64,000 nt of DNA. It comes from Owenia fusiformis. Taxonomy: Eukaryota; Annelida; Polychaeta; Sabellida; Oweniidae. The position numbers and the translations under genes were made by a program. Shown in pieces: positions 45,170-60,100 of this stretch (the stretch's first letter is position 1; every line of letters starts with the position of its first letter). The notes beneath the pieces are model-generated. The model ran no database searches, was not told the DNA's origin, and saw only the letters and a program-made list of their open reading frames with translations. The DNA lies in the NCBI GenBank assembly GCA_903813345.2, contig CAIIXF020000012.1, forward strand, positions 4,631,318 to 4,695,317, written 5' to 3'.

Positions 45170-48100
45170 TTATGCAATTACATTTTGTTCATTATCGACC
45201 AACGTCCTCCTTTGATTTACATCAATTGTGACATCAATGTCTGGTGCAGGGAGGGCAAGGTCATTCTCAAGGTCACCCGCTTCACTGAGTCCTGAAAATA
45301 ACCAAACAATGGACTTTTGTAATATTCTTGGAAACGTGTACTGTGTGTAGTCAGGTTTGAATAGGAGATAAGTTCACAGAATATTTCAAAAATATATAGA
45401 AGCTATCTTTAGGTGGATTTCAAAACTTCATACCATCCTTTCGAGAACCTGAAGTGGCACCAAGCAATCCATTGACTGTTTCACCAAAAATCCAAGATGG
45501 CCGCCACAATGTATCGGCAAATCACTAAAATTGACTAATATCATCATTTAATTTGTCAAAATAGTTAAATACTGTCCAAACATGACTAATAATAGTAACT
45601 ATTAGATGGTCATATGCATTTAAAGTCACTAGATTATTTTTGTGTGAAAACTGGAGTCCCACAAGGCTCAACTTTATGTCCCCTACTTTTTTATTAGTCC
45701 AATGACTTTCATTGACCATGGCATTTGTACATTGCAATGTATAGAAATCCATTTTTGTAACATGAGCACCTAGGACCACATTTCACCTTGCACCCACACT
45801 TGACCAATGCTTGGCATGCCTTAGCTGCTTGAGGAAGGGCTGTACTTAGTGGCATCAGGAGTCATACTGCCAGCCACATGTTGTGAACTCGATATCAATT
45901 TTGGTTATGGCACCAAACTATACCGCCTTGGTTAGCAAGTTAAGATTTTCTGCAAGGGCTCCTTTTGTTGGTGGTATTTGTCAATGACTGTATGACCATT
46001 ACAGAACATTAGCCTTCATGCTGCATTGATATCTATCTGGTTGCTGGTTCGATCATATAATAAAACAGTAAAATGTTCCAGGGACTGAATGGCTTGAACT
46101 GACAAAAACAGGTTTGTTGTAACCATTTGTGCCAAATATAGAAAAGCTGGAGTAACTTCCTTGAACACATTCCATAGCTTGAAGGGCAGATTTTTTGCTA
46201 TGGCCTAAAAGAATAGTGCAGTTATAATATATAATATAATTTAATACCTGTAATTTTTTATTTTGAGAGGTCCGAAGGCTGTCCAGATTGACACCTATTG
46301 CATTGCACCCTAATGCAGCAGCCATGGCAAGAAAATGGACATCGGTATCTCCACTTCTGATTATGAAGTATTTTTACCCTCTGAGGTCATCTGTTTTATT
46401 TGAACAAAGAGCCTAGTGTCAGCTTTTTCATGAGTACAAGGTTCAATCATTGCTGTATCTGGCAATTGAGGAAAGCACTGAAGAGATTCCCAAATAGTAG
46501 CTATCATTTGCTTTTCATTAACATCAACCTCAGACATAAAGTTGGCCAGGAATGCAAACAGCCTAGTGTGGTTCCATTGGTTGTTAGAAAGGCTGGCCAA
46601 TTCTTTGGCATTTGTGCATCTTTGCATAAATCATCCTTCTAGCACTAGTGCCACGATAAATCCTTGTTAGGGACTTCTCACTGTTTTGTATGTAAACATT
46701 CCAGACAACATCTAATCTTGGAACACCTTCCATAAGCTGCCTTAACTTGGGATGAGACACCAGAAAGGAGCAGTCTATTAAAACTGCATCTGCAGTTGGC
46801 TTTTCCAATACTTTGGGTCCATCTCGGCTTAGTTTCTAGGCATTTAAGTAGGTCATTTAGTTGTAGGTCTCATGGCTCCATGATTAGCTAGGAATAGCGG
46901 GAACTCATGGTTTTCATGTTTGAAAAACTCAGACATGTTATGTGTCTTGATTGTCAAAGGCAAATATAGAGCATAGCAAAAAGGTAATTTTCTTCTCTCA
47001 GTTCCTTGACCTCAGGAATCACTGCAGATGATGCTTTGTTTTTTTCTCCCTAGACCACACCAACCATGCATGTAAGTGAATCCTTAAGTCAAGGATCTGA
47101 GACATGATTATGACCTTTTTGCTATTACTCTACATTGCATGCCAATCAAGACACAATGACATGTCTGAGTTTTTAAAATATGAAAACCATGAGTTCCCAC
47201 CATCCCTACATAACCACGGAGCCATGAGACCTACAACAAAAGCAGACTTACTTAAATGTCAAGAAGCTAAGCCAGATGGATCTGAAGTATTGGAAAAGCC
47301 ACCTGCAGATGCAATTTTAATAGATGGCATCCTTCTGGTCCATGTGATGCATCCTGGTGTGGCTACCAACTTCCAAGAATATGGTACCAATGTCTCATCC
47401 CAAGTTAAGGCAGCCTATGGAAGGTGTTTCAAGATAAGATGTTATCTGGGATGTCTACCTATAAATCAGTAGGAAGTCCCTGACAAGGACTCATTGTGGC
47501 AATGGGTGGTTTATGCAGAGAATGTGATGCCCCAGAATTGGTTAGCCTTTCTAAGAAACAACCAGAACAAAACTGAGCTGTTAGCATTCCTGGCCAACTC
47601 TATTTTTGAGGTTGATGTTTATGACTATTGTGGAATCTGTTGAAGTGCTTTTCTCAGTTGCCAGTTACAGTAATGATTGAACCTTGTACTCATGAAGAAG
47701 CTGATACTACACTAGACTCTTTGTTCAGGTAAAACAGATGACCTCAGAGGGTAAAAAAGACATTCATAATCAGAATCAGCGGAGATAATGGTGTAGTTGT
47801 TCATGCAATGGCTGCAGCATAAGGGTGCAATAAGTGTCAATTTGGATTGCCTTCTGACCTCTCAAAAATACAGGTATTAAATTATATTATATAACTGCAC
47901 CATTCTTTGGCCAATAGCAAAGAATCTGCCCTTCAAGCTATGGAATGTGTTCAAGGAAGTTACTCCAGCTTTTCTACAAGTAGCACAAATGGTTACAACA
48001 AACCTGACTTTGTCAGTTCATGCCATTCAGTCCCTAAAACGTTTTACTGTTCTAGTATATGATCAAACCAGCAACCAGATAGATATCAATGCAGCACGAA

Positions 48101-51100
48101 GGCAAATATTCTGTGATGCCCATACAGTCATTGATAGAATGCCACCAACAAAAGGAGCCCTTGCACAGAAAATTTTAAGAACTTGCTAACCAAGGTCGTA
48201 TTGTTTGAGGCCAACTGTACAATCTCAATCCAACATGGGTATCGGAGTTCACAACATGGGGCTGGCAGTATGACATGTCCCTCCTGGTGCCACTATATAC
48301 ATCCCTTCCTCAAGCAGCATGCGAAGCATTGGTCAAGTGTGGGTGCAAAGTGAAATGTGGTCCTAGGTGCACATGTTACAAAAATGGATTTCTATGCATT
48401 GCTATGTGCAAATGCCATGGTCAATGCAAAAAAAGTAGGGACATAAAATTGAGCCTTGTGGGACTCCAGTTTTCACACAAAAATGATCCAATGACTTTAA
48501 ATGGATATGAACTTCTTATAGGTACTATTATTAGTCATGTCTGATCAGTATACAACTATTTTGAATCATTAAATCATAACTTTAGTCATTTTTTATAATT
48601 TTTTGATACATCGCGGCGGCCATCTTGGATTTTCGGTGAAAAAGTCAATGGATCGCTTGGTGCCACTTCAGGTTTTCAAAACAATGGTATGAAGTTTTGA
48701 AATCAACCTTTAAATTGCTTCTATATATTTTTGAAATATTTTCACCTAAATATTCCTGACTAGTGTAGTATTCAACAGTTTCAAATATATAATGAAACAT
48801 TATGGGCCTGAATAAGTGGAATTTGTTAAACATTTAGAACTTAAAACCTATAATTTACATTGGTCAATTAATAATAACATGAATAGATGAAACATATTTG
48901 GTTGCGACTAAGTCACCAATTGTTTATTTTTTTCCAAAATCCGTAATGACATTGATGGAGAGAGCCATCCATCACCAAAAACATAAAGTTAAAATTTTAA
49001 AGTCAATTCAAAATTAAATAATAAAAAGACACTTTAGCAAAGAATAAAATATAAAAACTGAGTGTGTATTTAGAGCAGATCATGTCAATAAAATTAAGTA
49101 TTTTAATATCCATTAAACTGCAAGACCATGAAGAGTAATAAAATTCAGAATTATAATGAAAAGACAACAGATAATAAAAAGTGATAAAAAGTTTTTCCTT
49201 AAAACCGACAGGCAAATTGACAAAAAAGAAATATGTTTAGAAATCTAAAACATTCAATTAAATCTTTCAACCAACAGAAAATCCTAAATACCTTATAAGG
49301 TGATATTCTAAATAATATTATGATTAAATATGTGTAGTGTATGGATTTAGGCCAATGTATGCCTTATGCTGTCAGTCTCATACGAGCATTGTACAGCATT
49401 ATGTGACAGATATTGCATTATTTTGTATTGCATTGCATTATATGTGCATTTTATATTAAAATACATGTACATTAATTCTCATTTCCAAAGCAGTTTGGAG
49501 CTTCAATGATGTATTAAACTGCATCTGTAACAATGAATGATTTTCTTAAGACTAAAAAAATGAAAATAAATGTTAGAGGACCATACCATGGATAATTCTT
49601 TGTACACGTTTGTTGTCTTTCTCTATGAAGATTGCACATGCTAGAAAAGCTGCCCCTCCTAGGACTGCCACGAAGCATGTAATGAAAAGTCCATACTGGA
49701 AAGTCCACACCTGGGTGCTGAGGGTATTGCGCTGGCCTATAGATAATGCATCTGCGATCTGGAAATGATATCATATAAACCATGCAACCTGCTGATACAA
49801 AAAAGAAGCTAAGACACATTGTCCAGATTTGTGATCTACGGTAGCTATATTATAAACTTTTTAATTTCTAATATCTAATAATTCTAAAATTAAGTACGAA
49901 CCGGACCTCAACATAAAATGAGCATTTTATAATCTGTGTACATAGATCCTACCAGTGAGCTTGCTCATACGCACTCCCCATGCCTAAGCTATGACACCTC
50001 CAAACATTTAAATCTCAGTATCACAAGGTCTGATTAGAGAGACATGAGAGATTATCTATATTATATGTTTTAAATGAAGCAATGCATCAAACTTACAGCT
50101 GCTATTAGATATGGGCTTCCAGCATCTCCAAATGCATGGCTTACTAAAATTTGGAATGCTTCTGCAGTAGATCTGCGAGTTGGTATCACCACTCCCTGTA
50201 AAGATATCTTTTTTTTATTCAGAAATTATTTTATACATAAACATTGTACACTTGTAGTGGCTTTGCTATAGGGATTATTACCCACTTGGCTAATTAATAA
50301 CCCACTTGGCTAATAATGTCATCAATGTCATCAGGCGCATAGCCAGCTTTTGCCAAGGGGGTTCACTTTTTCAAAAATTCCACTGGGGGTTCTTTGACAA
50401 TCTTGGCCCAAAATCACTTGAAAGTGCCCAATATGGTTAAAAAACTGCATTTTTAAAATAATTTTTTGGCAAGGGGGGGGGTCCGCTCGAACCCCACGAA
50501 CCCTCTTGATTACGGACCTAATCTTAATTATATATTATTTACATTATCATTCAATATCATCGATACATTTTTCTCTAGACATAGTGAAGCATTTCTTGAC
50601 ACTTGGTGATATCACCACAAAAGTACATAACATGGGAAGATTAATTAAAGTACAGTACATACCAATAAGATATCTGCTACAATAGCCCAGTTCAGACACA
50701 ACATTGTTTCTCCAAGAAATATAAGAACCTATAAAGTAAATAAACTGAATCACAATGCAGTGAAGTAATCACACTTTCAGTTTTGGGCCTCATATTTGGG
50801 CCCCTAAAACCTAAAAATGGACTCAAATTTTGAAATTTCGAGGCCCATTTTTTTCAAAATTTGGCTTGAAGCTAAAAATAAGGCCTTAAAAGGCCAAGTA
50901 ATGACCTCAAGGCCTCTTTTGGCCCAACAGCGCATACTACCCCCTTTAAATGAATAGGGAGGTTGAGCATCAAGTCTTTAGGAGAACTAGTAAGCCACAA
51001 ATGTGTGGTCCCCTTGGATTAATCCTCCCCTGTGCAGTATTTACTTGCCAAGTTGAGTTTGAAGGTATAAGGGAAAAGTTGTAATAAACAAAACAATTGA

Positions 51101-54100
51101 TAGGGGGTCAGTAATCCCTACAGAATTCATAATGTTTCATTTCTACACAGAAGTTCTCTTAAAAATGTGCAGTTTAACCTCCCTGTTATAAGACTGTTGA
51201 TATAGTGGAAATATATGGTAACAGTGAATGCACATTTACGAAGAAAACAGAGAGTGAAGGAGAGTAGAAATATGAAATAAACAGGCTAGTTTACTCTCTC
51301 ATTGTACAAACCCTTCAAATTTTAGACATGAAATAAAATATGTATGATTGTCTTAACAATTTTTTACATTAAGTCCTTACCCATGTTGCCGCGGTGTTGT
51401 ACCTAGACAAGACCAATGCCAAGTACAAGAATGGAACACATGTGAGTAGCCCAAATGCACAAACTAAAGGGTCTGCACGAGGATTGTGGACTTTCCATCT
51501 TGCGGCAGTTGTTGAACCACAGGCGACACCTATAAGCCCAGCCAGGACTGTGATAATGCCAAATATTAGGCTGACTCTGAAAATAAGGAATATATCTTTT
51601 ATATTCTGCCAACAATAAATAATAGAGATGTCACGGGTCAGATACCGTCTGGGTCGGGTTGGGCCACAAAAATAGTTTGCTGGTCGGGTAAAAGATCTTT
51701 CAGTCTAACACTCATGGGTGTTATGAGCGAAGGGAGCAACTGCAACTTTTATATCAAACTTTTACCAGTAATTATTGGTATTTATACAAAACAATCTACT
51801 GTATTGGTAACTATTACAAACAATTCAGTTTTAACAAGTTTTGCCTTCTACGAGAGGCATCCAAGAAATACTGATAAAATTTCTCAATTTTCAAGGAATT
51901 TATCAATGAACAAAAGTGAGATTCTCAGAAATTGAAGGCAATTTGTATGTATAAATACTGAATAAATATTATGAGGTAAACCTTAGTCATTTAAAGTTAC
52001 CTTAAATTGCAACTTGATAAAAAAAATGATGGCATTTGTATCAGTACTTTTTGAACAACCCACATAGCATTGAAATCTTCATAACACACCATAGAGGCTT
52101 ATTATGTATTAATAACAACCCACGTAGCTTTAAAACACAACCTACAGGGTTATTATATCTGACTTACTGGGCTTCTGTTGTGTGTTCTCCCCTTTCTTTG
52201 ATGGTTTGATGAACGTAGTAAGGTCCCCAAAGAGCCAGGGCTCCAGTGACGAAAGCTACACTAGTAAACCCAATGGTGCTTAACATAAAACTCTTACTGC
52301 AAAAAAAAGTACAGCATAAGGCACATTAAAACATGAGTACTAAAATTGCTAGTCCAAATCATTGTGGTGAGACTCTTCAAACAGTTACAAAAAATGATCT
52401 ATTTTGGATTGTTTCAGACTTACATTCTCCGATCACAGGGCTTCAAAATCCAGAATATATTCTTTCTTTTTACCCCATGCGATAAGCAGTTAACATTTCC
52501 CAGATTAAGAACTCGCAATTTGATTGACAGAAATCATGTATAAGTCATTGCGCATAATAAGATCATGTGATTCGGTTCAAACGGGCACTTCCAAATTGGT
52601 TATAGCAGGGGGAAGAAGGATGTACGGATTCTGGACACCTGCTTAGGAGGATGCAGACTTACAGTATAAGAATTGTCAAACTTGACAATTTAGGATATTT
52701 TTGGGAAGAGTACTTACTTTCTAGCTAATTGTTTAAGATCTGTGAAATATGAGGTATTGCTTAAATGGGTGCCACCCTCTGCTTCTCCTCTCTTAGGCTC
52801 TTTGACAAGGATAAGTATAAGAAAAACACAGATGATCCCTAAGGCTGGGGTAATACGTAGGGCCCATTGCCAGGAACCTATAGCTTTTGCCACATTTGAA
52901 CCAACTATGTAGCCCATTCCACTGAAATATAGAAGATTAGCAATTTTTGGATTAGAAAATAAAGGTCAGTTATGTTGGGTTTATTGTACTTTAAAGCTGG
53001 ACTACGCTCCGAAACGCAATCTTGGGTTGTTTCGGGGGTGAACTTTATCATTTTGAGCTTAATGAAAGATTATAGAATGATGAACAAATGGGGCAAATCT
53101 TGTGTAGAAATACTTACGATAAATGTGTCATTTCAAAGATTTTTCATTGAATTTGCTTCGATCGGAGCCGGCGATATGATTTTGGAAAGGTTTCTAAATG
53201 AAGAACGTGACGTCACTTCCGAATCATAGCATGCAAAATGAGTAGCGTTTAATTACTTCCACCATATGTAATATTATGGTGGTGTAGCGGTAGAATCCTC
53301 GCCGAGCACGTGGGAGGCCCGGGTTCGAATCCCGCATTCGCCTTTTTATTTTTTTAACTAAATGATTGTTCTTTGATATTACGCAGAAAAAAACAATTTT
53401 TATTTACATAAACTTTATATTAGAGCTTGAAAATGTAAAAACAATATATGTCAACATATTGCGTTTTGGAGCGATGTGCAGGTTTAAGTACAGAATACAA
53501 TAATTGAATTAATTTTTTTTTTCAAAATAAATTACATACATTTAAGTGTACGATAAACATACAATTAATTAAATACAATCAGTTTACAAAAACATTGATC
53601 AGAATTAAATCATTTGTTTAAACCTAAGTGAACCAAATAAATGGAGAGATTTTGAAATTAAATACTCCTTAACTTTTATCCTCGTTAGTTTATACTCATC
53701 AACATTGGCTGGCTCAATACATCATGCTTTTAAATTATAATCGCAAAAATGACACAAGATCCTTAAGGAGAGTTACATGATGATATTAACATACCTCCCT
53801 ACAGGAATGGCAAAGTAGAAAATAGCCAGCATAGCAGATCTCTGTTTGCCTGTGAATAGATCAGCCAATATGGTGGGTGCTATGGTAGAATAACTGGCTT
53901 CTCCGATTCCGACCATACCTCGCATGAAGACAAACCAGCCATAAGACTGAAATAAAAAAGAAACTAATTCAGTGTATACCAAACTTAAGCGTTCCAAAAC
54001 TAATTAATAAGCAAAATGTCACCCCTGCCATTTATTATAGAAGCCAAACACCAAATATCGCAACAAAAAAGTTGGAGACTATAACAATATAGTGGTGGTG

Positions 54101-57100
54101 ACATAAAAATGCTACAGAAACCAGATTGGAATACATGCACATATACATGTACTCACTCCATACATAATGCCGTCCAAGAGAAAATGTATTATTAATACAT
54201 AATTAATCACTGTGCAATAACAGTTAATATTTTATTATATATTTATAATGTTCTGAAATGATGGTGTCTCATTAGCGGATGCCGGCTAGCTGTGATTTTT
54301 ATACTTGTACTTAATGTTTTTTTATACTATGTTGTATTTAACTGTATATGTCACAGGTGACACTTTAATAAACTATTTTAAACTAAACTATGAAATGTCC
54401 AAACAAAACATTCTGATAGATGGCGCCACTGTATGGCTTCAATGCTGGAGATATTACTGCTCCTAGATGGCATATGATGATGACAACACCTGTTCACGCG
54501 AATGGGAAAATTATAGGATTTTTTTCTATCACAAAAACGCAACTCGCATAATGTTGCATAACATTTCAATTCAATTCAATTTATTCCTTAATAATATAAT
54601 AAAATACAGTACATATAAAAGGTTTAACAGGTGACATCATTTCTGATGTTTATACCCGTACATGTTAAAGCATAATATTACGAATATTAAGAACAAGGTA
54701 AGGTCAAGGAATTATCAAACATATCAAGATTAAGTTTTGTCTTAGAGAAGATCGAAGAGGAAGTGTTGGTGGGGGAGGTGCATCACAGATATAAATATTT
54801 ACAGGTTTAGTGTCCAGTACCCAGGCTTCGAGTTATATTTGTATATCATTTTTATATAAAATACATGAATATGAAAAGTGTAAAATGAAATCATGTATAC
54901 AAAGCCAAAATATGTTTCTTATATTTAGATTTAAGGCATTTACTCGACCTTGAATTTTTAATTTCTGAAGGGAGGCCATTCCAAATAAATGGTCCGGAAA
55001 ATGAAAGCATCTTTCTTCCAAAGGATTCTGTTTTAAATTGGGGCAAGGCATAGTTGTATTTACCTCTTGTATCATACTTGTGTAATTCAATATGCCTTGT
55101 AAATAAGTTAGGAAATATATCATGGATATTGTTTTCATTATTTTGCCACTTAAAGAAAAATTCAGCTACGTTGACTTTAAATATATCATGGATGGTTAGA
55201 ATTCTTAATTCTTTAAATAATGGTGAACTATGATCTCTATATCCACTATGAGTAACTAATCTAGCAAATTTCTTTTGTATTAAATGAAGTGAATTAATTG
55301 AGGTGATATTGGCATTTCCCCAAATAATATTACACTCTAAAAAAATATTACTTGACAGCTAGCTGAAGTAATTTGATTGATTACTAAGTAATTTATAAAT
55401 TACTTGTGTCACCTAAAATGTAATCATATTACTTAGTAATTGTTTATTTGTGTGAATTACTTACCTTAGTAATTGTAATACTTTATTTGTAAATAAATTG
55501 TTTCTGTTTTTGTTTTATTTGCATATAAAAGTAATAATATTACTAGGTAATTTTATTCCCCATTTGAATTTTAACATTTCATTAATAGTAATACTAGCAA
55601 TGTAAATTAATTACTATGTTTAATAGCATTTAATTGAAAATACATTATTTAGTAATTCTTTTAACATTTAAATTACTATATTGAAATATTATAATACTAG
55701 CAATGTAAATAAATGGTACCAAATAAATGTTTAATTGCACTAAATTCAAAATACATTACTGAGTAATATTTTTAATATTTGAATTACTTAATAGAAATAT
55801 GATAATACCAGCAATGTAAAGGAATTACTAAGTTTAATTGCATTGAATTGGAAATACTTTACTGGGTAATCTTTCGATGTTTGAATTACTATATAGCAAC
55901 AGCAATGTTAATGAATTAATATGTTTAACTGCAATAAAATGATAAGATTAAGTAATTCTAATACTTAGTATTCTAAATTTTTAAAATAGTAATAACTACT
56001 TAATGTAGTATCATGTTTTTTAATATTTTTATAATCAAGATTTAATTCTTTATTAAAAGAAACTGTAACAAAATTATAAAATTATAAATTTGCAAAGAAC
56101 TATGTCAATTTTATGTGAAGCTGATTAACATACAATTAATTAATGCTAACTCTATTTAATATTAACCTAATAAGACAAACTCCATTTTGTGATATTCAGT
56201 TAACTATTACATCTGGTCCCCAAAGGTAAGGTTACAATTTGTTCAAAGTGCTGTATGTAATCATGGACATATGTGGAAACTTGAGAACAAAAGAATTCTC
56301 TTGATAATATGTAAATAAATCCTAGCCAAGTTAAAAAAGAAAAAAAGTCTTGAACAAATTATTCAATTTTTAATTAGGTAACTTCAATACTTAAGTAATA
56401 TAATTACTAAGTAATGTTATCCTCAAATATAAAATACCCTTTGGAACAAAACAATTACTTATAGAATAGAGTAAAATAATTACTTAATAAGTATTATTAT
56501 TTATGATACAAGTAATTTTTTAATTACTCAATATAGTAATTCAGTCAAAATAATACTATGCTAGTAATATAATTACAAAAATGAAAACCCCTTTGGGACA
56601 AAAACAATTACCTGACCTAGGAATTAAATTACTTGTGAATACAAAGATAATACAAACTTAAGTAATTATTTTTTAGAGTGTACTGTATGTTAAATAGGAA
56701 TGAATCAGAGAATGATATATAGTCATGCAGGTTTTCCTATCTAGTAAATGATTAATCTTATACAAAATGCCAACTATTCTCGATATTTTCATTTTGACTT
56801 TACTAATATGGTCATTCCATGTAAGGTGTTGGTCAATGATCAATCCAAGAAAATTAGTATGTGTTACTCTTTCAATCTTTTTACCATCAATAAATATATC
56901 TAAATTTGTGGTATTTATCTTTTTTTGCTTAGAAGAAAATAATATGTATTTGGTTTTATTTATATTAAGAGAAAGTTTATTGGCTACAAGCCAATCTCTA
57001 ATTTGATTAAGTTCAGTATTTAAAGTATCTTTAATTTCATTAAGGTTATTTCCACTGATTAAAATATTTGTATCATCGGCAAACAGAACAAAGAGAAGTG

Positions 57101-60100
57101 TTGGAGAGGCCAGGTAGATATCATTAATATAAAGGATAAAGAATAGGGGCCCTAAAACAGATCCCTGTGGAACACCACATTTGATAGTTTCAAAAGATGA
57201 ACTTGTATCATGATATTTGGTACATTGTTTTCGATTTGTTAAATAACTTGAGACCCACCTAAGAGCAGGTCCCCTAAATCCATAAAATTCTAATTTTTGT
57301 AACAGTATGCTATGATCGATGGTATCAAATGCTTTTGAAAAATCCAAAAAGAGCCCAATGCTGAATTCATTGCTATCAACAGATTTCTTAATTTTTTCAA
57401 CAAATTGTAGAATTGCCATATAAGTAGATCTTTTTTCTCTAAAGCCGTATTGATTCAAGTACAGAATTCCAAATCTAACAATAAAATTACTCATCCGTGC
57501 ATACATAAGTTTCTCTAGGATCTTTGAAAAGACAGGAAGAACTGATATAGGCCGATAATTAGTAAATAAATTGAGTTCATCTTTTTTATGAATAGGGGTA
57601 ACTTTAGCAATTTTTAGTTTATCTGGAAAAACACCCTTTAAGAATGAGTTATTGAATATATGTAAGAGAGGTTTAAGAAAATTATCGCTGCATTGCTTAA
57701 TGATATTAGGTTTAAAGTCATCTACTCCAGCAGCCGAATCTTTTAATTGTTTAAATTCCTTCAGTAGTTCATTTGAGTCAATAGGATTTAAGAATATACT
57801 GCTTAACTGTGGGTTGAGATTTGTCATAAATTCTAAGGGTGTTTTATCTGAAGAGGGGATTTTTGAAGCAAGATTTTGACCAATTTCAGAAAAGAATAAG
57901 TTAAAATGATTTGCAATTTCCTGTTCATTTTTTATTTCTTTACCATCGTGCAAAAAAGAAGTTACATTGCTAGAATTATGTTTTTTCCTTTTAAGTAAAT
58001 CGTTAATAATTTCCCAATTGTCTTTAATACTCCCGGCAGCTGCTTGAAATTTTTGTCTATAAAAGTGTTTTTCAGAAGCATTTACAATTTTTCTAAGGAT
58101 TTTGTCATATGATTTGTAAGTGGTTTTGTTTGCATAAGATGGATTTCTTAAGTATCTTTTATAAAGTTTAGATTTTGTTTTAACAGATTTGATGATTCCT
58201 AAAGTTATCCAAGGTTTTGATGCATCATTGAAAATTTTTATTTTCTTAGTCAAAAAAGGAAAGCACTTGTCATATAAAGAACGGATGGTTGTGTCAAAAA
58301 TATTGTAAGATTCATTAGGATCATTAATTGAGATTACATTATTCCAATCTGTGTTACTTAACATTGATTTAAATAAATTGATACACTCCTTATTGACTTT
58401 TCTGTATTTAATTAAGACTGTTTTAGCTTTTGGAAGTATTCTTTCATTAGTAGCGTAGATGGGAAAATGATCAGATATATCGTAGATTAAAACACCACAT
58501 AAATTAACTTTATTATCATTTGTAAATATGTTATCAATCAATGTTGCTGATGTTGAAGTTACACGTGTTGGTCTATAAATAAGTGGAGAGTGATTGTATG
58601 ATTTCATGATTTCATAAAAGTTTTCTGTTTGAGCATGTTGTTCGATTTTGAAAAGGTCAATATTAAAATCACCCATGATATAAGAAATTTTCTTTTCTCT
58701 TGAAATAGTAGCCATATATATATCCAAATCTTCATTGAAATCTTCAATATTAACATTAGGAGGTTTATAAATAGCTGTAATTAAGATATTGCATGTATTT
58801 TCCATTTTTAATTCCAAAGTGACAACATCACAACTATCATTATTAAATTTAAGATCATTTCTCTCAATAACAGTAAGGGATTTATGAACATAAAGACAAA
58901 CACCTCCACCTTTGCTAGTCCTTGATTTAAAAAATCCATTGTATGTCAAATAATTCTGAAATCTATGCTCATCCTCATTAAAGAGCCATGTTTCTGATAA
59001 TGCTATAACAGATACCTTTTTATCAAGAGATGCAATCAAGTTATCCAACTTCCACTGATTCTTTGATAGACTTCTTATATTAGAATGGATAAGTGAAATC
59101 TCAGTGGAATTATTCGAATTTAAAATATTATTTAATTTATTCAGTGATTTGTAATTACATCTCTTAATAGAGGCATCTGTTAGAGAATCAAATTCAGGTG
59201 TATCTTCTTCTATTAAATCAATATCCATTGGATTAAAAATCTTATTTTCAAAATTGGGTAAAGCATCTCCAAATGGTAGAAGTTCAAATAATTCATCATT
59301 ATCAGATACTGTAAAAAAGGGAAAAAGAGACCAAGGCATGGACACCAAGTTGTTTGTTCTATCCAGTGTCAAATATATAAGTTATATTGATGCACCTTCC
59401 CCCAAAAGGTTGAAAATTCTTCCCAAACATTGGAAAGAATAAGTAAGTTAGGCCATCTGTCTGACCTTGGTAGGAGATGAGAAAATATGAGGTTATAGCA
59501 GGGGGTCGTAATATCAATAATATTATGCAATCTCAATTTAATGGTCATAATCCACCCATGTTTCATAGTGTAAACAATAACACAAAATTTGAAATGTACA
59601 TATTTTATCCTAAAAAAATGAGCAGTAAAGATGACAAAGGAATGTCTGTACACATAGTATTGATATGTATATATATTCATAAACATATTCTATTAGTATC
59701 AATAGCAAAAAAAGAAGATCTGAGGCTAACTACATCAAATGAACATAACATCAGTACACACCTCATTTCATCCAAATAATGAAAATCAGTAAGTACCAAT
59801 GAATGTTCGGTATGGTACTATGTATATCCATTGCAGTATGTCAGTATGTAACAGTGAATACTCAGTATATCCACTGATGAACATCAGTAAGTATCAATAA
59901 GTATTCTGTATATATTCGTAGTAGAACATCAGTATGTAAGAATAAGGCTCAGTATATCAATTGATGGGCATCAGTAAGTACAAATAAATACCAAGTACAT
60001 CCTCGCTCACTCGGAAGACCGAGTGTGCGAAGATGCACCAAGTATGTATATCCACCGATGAACATCAGTAAGTATCAATAAGTATTCTGTATATATTCGT

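Larger units (their letters stand above)
45340..48770. repeat. Large inverted repeat (arms about 1.65 kb) in the last SPNS intron
   Basis: The left arm (about 45340-46998) and right arm (about 47107-48770) are reverse complements with moderate divergence and small indels, around a spacer of about 110 bases. Shared blocks occur from the outer ends (CTTCATACCAT, CCAAGATGGC, GGTGCCACTTCAGGTT) to the centre (AACTCATGGTTTTCATGTTT). Each arm carries a decayed copy of the same gene reading outward, plus a reverse-transcriptase fragment. Confidence 0.88.
54565..59372 (-). mobile_element. CR1/Jockey-type LINE in SPNS intron 2, split by a nested insertion
   Basis: Minus-strand LINE, same direction as the host gene. 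The 3' end has a TTGAATTGAATTGAA tail near 54565-54590. The ORF2 body is at 56683-59372 and 54891-55330, interrupted by a 1348-bp element. No ORF1 is visible upstream, so the copy is 5' truncated or the family has one ORF. The coding frame is otherwise open. Confidence 0.85.

Noticed and set aside
47104-48544. Treating the right-arm ORFs as a functional host gene
   Set aside because: The frames are separated by stops and shifts, and the whole segment is one arm of an inverted repeat; the left arm has the same gene decayed differently.
53273-53343. Functional tRNA-Gly gene
   Set aside because: The acceptor stem does not pair and the anticodon loop lacks U33.
56767-57879. Plus-strand ORFs at 56767-57006 and 57652-57879
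   Set aside because: They are antisense shadows of the LINE ORF2 on the minus strand.
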